Assembly: GCA_001986395.2 (NCBI GenBank)
Contig: MQVO02000026.1
Coordinates: 341,855 to 405,854 of the forward strand
Direction of reading: 5' to 3'
From: Irpex lacteus
Taxonomy: Eukaryota > Basidiomycota > Agaricomycetes > Polyporales > Irpicaceae
Length of the DNA stretch: 64,000 nucleotides
Shown here: in pieces, positions 56,280 to 64,000 of the stretch
How the letters are laid out: each line of letters starts with the position of its first letter
Position numbering within the stretch: the stretch's first letter is position 1
Notes under the pieces: generated by a model
What the model saw: only the letters and a program-made list of their open reading frames with translations
Databases searched by the model: none
Told to the model about the DNA's origin: nothing
Position numbers and translations under genes: made by a program

Positions 56280-56365
56280 GGTAGAAACGTTTCCGATGTC
56301 TCCCGTCATGTAACGTTCATGTCCCCAATGCGTGGGAAGATTTAGTTGGTAAACAATTTGTTAAC
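56280..56365 (-). repeat. Short dispersed element, copy 2 (reverse)
   Basis: Reverse complement of the core: ACGTTCATGTCCCCAATGCG at 56313 on. Its outer part AACAAATTG-TTACC is shared with the copy at 61690. Lies about 750 bp upstream of the gene at 57111. Confidence 0.6.
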
Positions 56366-56597
56366 GCGTGTTCTTATATACTTTTGTACTCCAGCGCTTA
56401 CACTAACACAAACATGAACTGATTTTTACACGCACAATGACACAACTTCTTCTAACAATTCCTTGATCTCGACATAGCCCTACTATGTCTGTACCATCTT
56501 GTCCCATCGGCGAGCGGAAATGATTGCTTATGAATCAACAATCGAGCTTATACAGGACCAGGTGCCCCCGCTATAGAAAGCATTAAAACTCAGCAGC

Positions 56598-56652
56598 GCT
56601 TCAGCTTCCGGACGACTGGGCTGCGGGTTCGATTCCTGCCAATGCCATACTT
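56598..56652 (+). repeat. tRNA-derived fragment, plus strand
   Basis: GGCTGCGGGTTCGATTCCTG is an intact T arm (GCGGG pairs with CCTGC around TTCGATT) with a good B box. The upstream D arm is shortened (TTCAGCTTCCGG) and there is no pairing acceptor stem, so it is not a working tRNA. Related to the fragment at 61388-61470. Confidence 0.55.
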
Positions 56653-57110
56653 AATTCGCAGATCCTCCGAAATGCCTGATAAGTACACAATAATACCATA
56701 GCTAGTATGCAGACATTGCCATTTTGATGTGGTATATACACTATATATAAATATGAGGAATCGTACTTACCGCTTGTCGGCCTGCTCAAAACAAGTTTTA
56801 TTCGATGTTAAAATCCCGGATTTGAGCACTTCCGGCATATAAGCTCTGAGCGTATTATTGGGGGTCCTGTAAGTACTTGTGCTGAAACGAACAAGATCAC
56901 GGAAAACCACGCTGCAGCCAATCATATAGCTTATATGTAAGCCCATCATGATGATCAATAGCAAGTCGGCACGTGTTTCAAACTCTCGAATTCGGGAGCT
57001 GACTCGTGAGTTTGGCTTGACTCGGACACGAAAGTGCCTCTGTGTGCGTACTTCACCCAGAAGGAAGGTTTTGGAGGAAGATACTCACATCCAGGTGAAT
57101 TGACCTTGCC

Positions 57111-59736
57111 ATGGAAGCTTCATCACAGGCCCTCGAACCAGGTTCGGACCAGGAATACTCTCTGGAGGATTTCAACATTATGTGCGGAGAATGTCTGAAG
57201 TCTGGGCGACAAAATGTAGTGGAGGAGTTCCTGCAGCTGGCACTGGCTGGGAAAGCCATCGCAAGTGATGGAGATGTGAGACGCATCAGACTCTCCCCTT
57301 CCAAGGGTACGCCATCTGCTCTGGGTACAGCGATTAACGTCACTCGCGACTTTGACTCTATGTTTGGAATAAGCAACGATCTGCCATTTCGACGCTCATT
57401 TGCTGTTTTCCCGGTGCCAAGTTTTCGTGATACAGTGACAAAGGATAATCACATTACTCGAATGATTGAGACTGTGGTAAGAATCACGGATTGTGATGAT
57501 GCCAATGATAGGTCAGACTGAGCAAGTTTTTTAGGATGGAGAAGAACGCAGGACCAGTCTTAAAGACATTCCCAACGTATGCCTCGGAAAAGTCAACAGT
57601 ATACGGGCAAAAACCAACCTATTTTTTCCCCGCCTTTATCGCCGTAACGAGACGCCTATCCTTACACAGGATAATATGGCTCTCATATACGATAAATGCA
57701 TATACCCCAGTATTGCAGACATTGCTCCAGAGCACATGTCTCACTGGCCCCTTACATACGATATGGCGTTGGAAAAAGCTGGAGACGTTCAAGGGAGGCT
57801 TCATTTATCATCGATTGACATCTCCCCGGATTCTGCCATCGAATTTTCTGGGCTTCTCCTGGATAGACTCGCAGAACATCGCGGATTTGAGGACGCATTT
57901 TTCTATCACGAGTGGAGAGGTCTTAAAGGTATCACAGCACACGACGGAATCAAGGGACGACAGGTTGACAGATCATTCCGGTATCTTCTTGACGATGTCG
58001 ACATTGCAAGGATAACGCCCGATGACTGGTGTGTCGATGTTGCTGTTGAGTTACATGCCCCAGGAAAGGTTCTTCAATGGCGCAAAGCTGCACACCCAGG
58101 TGTTACAAAATTTCTTATACCGGATATATCCAGAAGACATCAAGATACTCTGCATAGATCAAGGAATTTTCATGTAGACCTCTCTGCATTGTTGTATGAG
58201 CTCGCTGGCTTTCGTACCGTGGTCCCCAACGCGTACTCCGATCTCACTATCTCATATATCAACGTATACACCACAGACAAGCAGTCTACATATCAACAGC
58301 ACCTTGGCATATTTCGTCACCATCGTGTTAAAGAAATCCTTCCGGCCAAGCTCTCAAGCCTACTCAAGGACGTGTCCAAGATAGCGGACACCTTTGGAAA
58401 ATGCTCTGAAGGCCGACCACAAGAAGGGTGCGCGAGAATGGAGATTAGAATGAGCATTGAGGATGCACAGCAGTCGTTACGAACTATTCCCATGTCCTTC
58501 GTGGTGGATAGTATCGTCATAATTGATGCGAAGGTCTGGTGGTACGTTTTTTCCTCAACTTTACCGTGATGGAACAATGCTCTTACGAGGAATCTCAGGC
58601 GTTACAAGTTCTACCGCGTGCTAGCACTAAGTTATCTGCTTAATGCTTTCCAAGGGGCGCCGACCAAAAGCTTACGATGGCTACCTACGCTGAGAGCAGG
58701 AGCCATTGCGGTATGGATGCTAAACGCGACCATATTTCGTCCCGGAGAGCAAGAATGGGATCTAATACTTATGAAGAAATGCGCCTTCCAAGATAGTAAC
58801 CCTTCCGGGAGGACAAGCCCCGCCTTCTACAGCCTCGGGGCATACTTTGTCTCGGATATAAGGTACGACGGAGGGGTATATCGCCTGTCACGCCTTAGCG
58901 GGGGGGATGAGTTAAGTCTGGAAGAGATTAAACTGGTCTTCAACTTGACATATTATCAACTCGAGAGCTCCATAGTTTCACAAGCAAACACTCAAAAGTC
59001 TCGCAGGGTTGTCAAAGGCATTAAAGCGCCTCAACGCGGACGTCGCATCCGAAGAGCGGCTGCGTTAGTGGATATCCCTGACGAGCAATTGCGAGTGGAC
59101 TTTCATCTATCAGAGTCAGGCGTTACATCTCATCGTATCCTTGATATGACGGGAGACGATGAACACGAGGCTGAAGAAGGAGACGCACGAATTGATATTG
59201 ACGCACGACTAACGTGGATCTGGCATACCCTCTTCGCTGACATCATCGACTGCATTCCACTTCCAAAGAACAAGCAAGGTCCCTTATATTGTACCCTCAA
59301 CGTGGAAGGCCGGGAGTCAGCCTCCTCCGCATTATTTGAGCAACCAAATCTACCCTTTACATGCGTTCAGCTGAAGATGGCGAATGTATGCACCTGGGAC
59401 GAGCTTTTCTTTGACAGATTCTTCCCAGAAAAAGCATCTCTCGTTCACGAAAGACGCGCCAACTTGCAACAGCATTTTCCCCAGTGCCAGTATTTTATGA
59501 TGTGGGAAGTAATCTTGACAGACACTCCATACAAATATCAAGGAATAATCCGAGAAAAATTGCTGCAAGAGTGGCGCAAATTACTGTGGCTTCCGTACAG
59601 TGCCAGCGATAGGATGTGGATCACTCGTAAAGTGTCAGGGGCGTTCAAACAACTAGGCGCCAGTGGTGGTGCAGCACCCCAAATCGCTGTAAACGAACGA
59701 CTTGCAGTGGATCTGCAAGAATTTTGTTTGGTTTGA
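57111..59736 (+). CDS. Large protein of an unrecognised multicopy family, 836 aa
   Basis: Exons 57111-57476, 57535-58541 and 58599-59736 (introns of 58 and 57 nt) sum to 2511 nt, or 836 aa, with all phases consistent. I do not recognise the family. Visible features: a TNLFFPRLYRRNETPI stretch then MALIYDKCIYPSIADIAPEH; DAFFYHEWRGLKG; DDWCVDVAVEL; a WW at the second splice site followed by YKFYRVLALSYLLNAF; SLGAYFVSD; and a basic patch KAPQRGRRIRRAA. No signal peptide or membrane helix. A decayed paralogue lies at 62090-64000 with the same splice position. Repetition and repeat-rich surroundings suggest a mobile-element-linked or lineage-expanded family. Confidence 0.7.
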
Positions 59737-60612
59737 GATATAAACCTGTGTATCTTTCACTTTTGAGCGATATAATTTCTCCCAGCTTGTCATATGTGAT
59801 CTGCGACTCGTCAAATGTACAATACGATATAGTGGCAAACGACGTAAGTAACGGCCATGATAGTAAGCTTGCGATGTCATCAAGAATGCATGCTGTGCAT
59901 GCATCTACTTATCTACATGTCGAGAGCTAGTACGACGTGGTTACGCGATGTGTCTCGTAGAACTCTAGCTCTTGCTCGAAGTTCTCTGCGATGACTGACG
60001 CCTCGCCGCGGTGCTGGGACCGCGCCCCGAAACAATAGAGCATGCTCTGAGAGCAAGAACTCAACAGCGCTGCCCCGAGCTGGCATTAGGGGTGCCATGA
60101 ACATATTATATCACGGACAAGAGCAATAGCTGCAATTAAGCCATGTATTTCAATGTCAGAAAACATATTTATAGGTCTGTCTGTGATCCCAGTTTCTCGT
60201 TGCGACACACCACCTGTTACCTTTACTGCCGCGCTCACTGCTACCTATGTTCACACCGTCATTCTTTCAATTGGTGAGTGCTCACTCAAGTTTCCACCTG
60301 TTCGCTACAATACTAATACACCGCTTATAAGGACAGGTGTAACACGTGTGGCGCATCGTTAGATCTACGATTTGTCAAAGTGAAGACGAAAAAATCACGG
60401 TCGGCCATTCTACTCGGTAAGTTCTCAAACTACAGCACTTACCCAACCTGGCATTTTCACTGATGGCGGTGTCTTAGTGTCGTAACCCGAATCCTTTTCT
60501 AAAGGGCGGCAAGTGCGTATATATTCGTTTCGCAGACGTTGGCCCTGGTGCCTTACCAGGCTACAGCTACCCTTCCCCACCTCAGTCTTCCTCACCGCTA
60601 CATACAACGACT

Positions 60613-60807
60613 ATGGTACGATCTCCCTGCCCCGTCAATGGCTGCGCAAAACCTGGAAACAAGGCATGCATAACGGGAAAGTGCTCGGTGCACTGCCTGA
60701 CAGATGATATCCTTCAGAACTTGCCAGTACTGACGGACCGTGATTACTTGCTCTGTTGGAACCTCTATCACATGCGCCAAGAATACTTAATAGATTCCTT
60801 TTGGTAG
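60613..60807 (+). CDS. Small cysteine-rich frame, possible zinc-binding fragment
   Basis: 64 codons starting MVRSPCPVNGCAKPGN. Six Cys and one His cluster in the first 28 residues (C-x4-C-x6-C-x4-C-x3-HC), a spacing like small zinc-binding motifs seen in some fungal mobile-element or hypothetical proteins. It could be one exon of a larger broken gene. Expression is unproved. Confidence 0.3.
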   Translation: MVRSPCPVNGCAKPGNKACITGKCSVHCLTDDILQNLPVLTDRDYLLCWNLYHMRQEYLIDSFW

Positions 60808-61387
60808 CAATGTGATCGACGTAGCCATCGCCATCGCAAAGGAGTTCATTTCCTTGTCACAGCTTAGTTAAGGGTCATCATAGTGCAGTGCCTTGCATAA
60901 GAAACTGCGAACGTCAATCTTCTGTTCGCTCATGGTCCCCATATATCAGGAAGGTAAGATATTCACACAACAAAGTCACGCGTCGTCTGCAAGTCGTTGC
61001 CCCAGCCTCCTCTTGTGGACTCAAACGCTAAGCAACTGCATATTACAGCTTCTTTTATGATTTGTGAGTCGAACCTTACAGCGTTATTTCTTTGCAGACA
61101 GTACCTCTTCGCTGTGTTTATTGTGAACGGCCAGCAGCTCTTCGATACTATGGGAACCTTCTCGGGCGGCTACTAGAGTGCGAAATTGTGTCGTTGTGTA
61201 AACAAGTTACTTAAGACTCTGTGCTTGAGGGAGCAGCCGTCAAAGCGGCGGGATACGATCTCTGAATTGAGCTCCCAGCTTTTTTGTATTAGACCTGAAA
61301 CAACTAATATAGCAGAGTAACACTACTTACCTTTTACATAATTAAAGTATCCTAACAAAAACCGTGTACAATGTACAGCTGAGTATT

Positions 61388-61470
61388 CGAAAACAGCACT
61401 GGCAGGAATCGAACTCGCAGCCTTGGTGCGATCGTCGGGTGCATCGGAGCTAGAGCGCGGCTGAGTTTGA
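61388..61470 (-). repeat. tRNA-derived fragment, minus strand
   Basis: On the minus strand: TAGCTCCGATG (A-box-like) then GGCTGCGAGTTCGATTCCTG (B box), spaced like a tRNA. The T-stem has one mismatch (GCGAG/CCTGC) and the acceptor arm does not pair. It shares the 20-base T-arm block with the fragment at 56625, so both derive from one SINE-like family. Confidence 0.55.
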
Positions 61471-61683
61471 ATAGTTTCTATGGCTGGGTTCACTCGCTTT
61501 CTTGTGAGCGTGAGTGCTCACTTTAGGGCTGTTTTTCCTCCTGGGTAGTACAATGATAGAACAGGGACGTAGTAAGGCTAGGCTTACCTGAGCTTTTATT
61601 CAGAATGGTACAGTTGTTGTGCTTGCAAAAATCAGTTTGTGTTTGTAGTTTAATACAAAACTGGTAAAAGGGATAAGAACAGA

Positions 61684-61800
61684 CGATAACAAATTGCTTA
61701 CCGCAATGTAGTCCAATCAATTTCCCACACTTTGGGGACATGAACGTCACATCTCGCGACGCCCAAAACGCCAGCCCGCACAATAAAAGGACTCTTCATT
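61684..61800 (+). repeat. Short dispersed element, copy 3
   Basis: Core CACACTTTGGGGACATGAAC at 61726 on, preceded by AACAAATTGCTTACC and ATGTAGTCCAATCAA and followed by CTTCATTCTTCAG. It combines features found separately in copies 1 and 2. Lies about 300 bp upstream of the pseudogene at 62090. Confidence 0.6.
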
Positions 61801-62089
61801 CTTCAGAGATCGTACTAGTACATAATTTAAGCGCATTCTTCCCCACTAAGTACTTGAAGCGGAGATCAAACCAATTTTCTATATAGCCTATCATTTTTTT
61901 TTTCATATTCACCTCCTCACTGCGGTACCATGCCTCCTGCCCCGATGAGTACCTCCCCACAAGGCCCATGACCATACCTCAAATCATCAATCACTGTCTG
62001 GAACTCCTCCATCGCCACTCAGATCCATCAGGCGAGAAGGACTTGATACAGCGCTATGTTTCGGTTTCTCCTATCGGGAAGATACATCG

Positions 62090-64000
62090 ATGATGAGGAA
62101 AAACCAGCATCGTGTGTTCCTTTCCCATCCTGCAGCGGCAGCTGGAAACCATTCGCCTCAAGCGTTTTACACGGGCGTTCACGGACAATCTCGCTTTTTC
62201 CCGACTATAGAAGAGATCGTTCTCTTTCCGATTGACTTAGGGACTAGGATGGAAAAGGATGTGGGTTATGTGGTGATCGATCTGCCAGCTGGGGTGAGAC
62301 CTGCAATCCAGCCACAATGGGAAACACACTTATAACACACAGCTATCTAGTCTCGAGGACCTGCCACGCAGCTACCTATCTCCGATATACCTCGTATTTC
62401 TATTGGAAATTTCTCCGGATTTAATCATGAGGCTTACAGCTTCCTATGTTTTCCGGAGCTTCGTCGAAAGGACGGCCAGTGCGCATAACGTATGCTGACA
62501 GGGTGGCACTCTATGATCAGTGTATACTCCCTGCATTGTATCATTGCGCTGCAACTGGCGTAGAAGATTTGCCTCAATCGCTCAATGAAACAAAAACCAT
62601 GAGACAAACAGACCTTGATCGCCTGGGTGGAACTTTTCTCACGCTCGCCTCCGCTCAGATAGGCAAGTTCACGACTATTTAGGCCGCCCTATTGGACGAA
62701 CGCCCTCATTTCGAACACTGGTTTATTTTTCACGATATAAGGTTTAAAAACTGTCTTGTGCATGATCCTACAAGCTCAAATGATAGGCCTCCGGGAGTGG
62801 TCAAGGCTCACTTCCGAAATTGACTGGCCCGTGGATGCAGACAACTGGAAAGCGACGATATCGTACCGTTTCGGAGAACCTGGATCAGCCACCTTCATTC
62901 AACGCGGAGGGCTTCAATATTTTCTGCAATCCATAGAACCGCAAATTCCCATGCAAAACATTGAGCAATGGCTGGACAGACGCGGGACTCTGCGCCACTG
63001 CCAAAACTTCTCCGATGCCGTCTCCTTCGACATGCAGAAACAAGATAATTGTACAAGCGCTGGGCTGTATTGAAGGGCTCTCATGTCAATGGGAGGCAAA
63101 CGAAACGTGCCTTGACACATTCACCTTTGTCCCCCATGATCTTCTTCCAGACCGCATAGAGTCTACTCAACAGACATTACAAGGATTAATTCAAGCGCTA
63201 CAGGATTCGGCAGTTCAGAATCGCTCAATCAGCACTGTTGTTTCGATCAGCGTTCGCATTTCCAATGCCACATCCGTTTTTCCTGGTAAGGGAGACAACG
63301 AATATGTGAAATGCATTGAGGCCAATCAATGGTGGTGAGTACTCTTACAACGTTTTCCTCCATTGAATAACAAGAATTTCAGGAGCCTCCTGTACTACAG
63401 GATGAACGCTGTGCTATATGCCTTTGATCGGTTGATGAGCTCTCCTCCCTGGTTCAGAGCAACTCCCGAATCACTTACACTAGGCCTTTCCCTCACGTGC
63501 TTAGCCAATGCAACATTCGACCATTGCAACTACTACGAGGCGCCGTGGAGGGGCTCTCTTCTCACTAAAACCAGTGTTCACTGGGCAGGAGAAAAATGTG
63601 GGTGAAGACCAACTAGAGGACCGCTTTGAAAGGAGGGCAGAAGAGCCGCTGATTTATGAGCGCGGCATGTATTTTATCTCTGACTATCAGGAGGAGTACG
63701 TGCCATGCCATGCCACAGACGACAAGGAAATCACCCTTCCAGCACCGCACGTTCCCACTATACGTTTACTTACGCACAATGAGCTTGCCAAAGCATACAA
63801 TCAAGACTCGTGGAGCATTTTGGAAAGACGTTTTGGTATCCTCGATCAAGAAGCTGAAAGTGGACGCAGGCCTGGCAACCGCAGCAACCGTGGTGCTACC
63901 ACTGTCTACCTTTATCTTTGGAACACTATAAATGACCCCCCTATCGCCTTCGACGTCTCATCGAGACTCAAGATCTCGTTGGATACACGCCCATCGTTAT
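62090..64000 (+). pseudogene. Decayed paralogue of the 57.1-kb family gene, partial at window end
   Basis: Matches the gene at 57111 piece by piece but in several frames: FPELRRKDG then YADRVALYDQCILPAL (parallel to FPRLYRRN and MALIYDKCIYPS); ALLDERPHFEHWFIFHD (parallel to LLLDRLAEHRGFEDAFFYHE); TSEIDWPVDADNW; WWSLLYYRMNAVLYAF with the intron at the same codon; ERGMYFISD. Breaks are seen near 62475, 62780, 63040 and 63600 (frame changes), with an in-frame TAG at 62680-62682. The sequence continues past 64000. Start is approximate. Confidence 0.6.

Larger units (their letters stand above)
53864..57110. other. Long gene-poor region with element fragments
   Basis: 3.2 kb with no convincing complete gene. 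It holds the fragments listed separately: a possible coding remnant near 54800-55208, CT-rich element copy 2, a reverse copy of the CATTGGGGACATGAACGT element, and a tRNA-like fragment. The rest is unremarkable. Confidence 0.4.
59737..62089. other. Gene-poor region between the two family members
   Basis: Contains a small cysteine-rich frame (60613), a minus-strand tRNA-derived fragment and a third copy of the CATTGGGGACATGAACGT element. No other gene is seen. Confidence 0.4.

Noticed and set aside
56598..56652. Functional tRNA gene
   Set aside because: T arm is good but the D and acceptor arms are incomplete, and a related degenerate copy exists at 61388-61470.
62620..62690. Intron hiding the in-frame TAG in the decayed family copy
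   Set aside because: The only nearby donor-like GCAAGT would leave an intron of about 20 nt, too short; several other frame breaks also point to a pseudogene.

Overview
The window looks like nuclear DNA of a basidiomycete fungus, most likely a wood-decaying Agaricomycete. Genes are split by many 50-75 nt GT-AG introns, two secreted glyoxal oxidases lie in tandem, and the mobile DNA (hAT transposase, LTR element with a CCHC gag) is of fungal type. All exon structures below were worked out by eye. Seven of the spliced models in the left half close in frame with plausible splice sites.

Layout. 1-5.8 kb holds a tandem duplication of about 3.2 kb carrying two glyoxal oxidase genes (minus strand, 556 and 559 aa), separated by a 280-bp MITE. 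5.9-8.7 kb holds two divergent genes of unknown function. 9.5-30.3 kb is a gene-dense housekeeping block: an SH3-TBC protein (+), a six-BRCT Brc1/Rtt107-like genome-stability protein (+), an M17 leucyl aminopeptidase (+), and a large Byr4/Bfa1-like protein with three ENWDDDF motifs (-). 30.3-33.2 kb is intergenic, with a CT-rich dispersed element and diverged tandem repeats.

From 33 kb on, the character changes to repeat-rich, gene-poor DNA. It contains a truncated hAT transposase (33.5-35.4), a nest of a 2-kb hairpin-rich repeat unit (three copies, one cut by an LTR retrotransposon that retains one long LTR and a truncated gag), an intronless orphan gene (44.6-46.3), a (TTAGG)n tract, and a 4.7-kb satellite of 95/128/147-bp units with a 645-bp higher-order repeat (46.6-51.35). 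After these come an F-box/LRR-like gene (52.2-53.9), tRNA-derived fragments, small dispersed repeats, and two paralogues of an unrecognised large protein family: one intact (57.1-59.7, 836 aa) and one decayed and running off the window end (62.1-64.0).

How the genes work together: glyoxal oxidase supplies extracellular H2O2 to lignin-degrading peroxidases. The 9.5-30 kb genes are unrelated cell-biology genes (membrane traffic, DNA-damage scaffold, peptide turnover, septation control) and form no cluster. The most unusual signal is compositional: in the 12-30 kb genes many exons begin A/C-rich and end G/T-rich on the coding strand, resetting after each intron.
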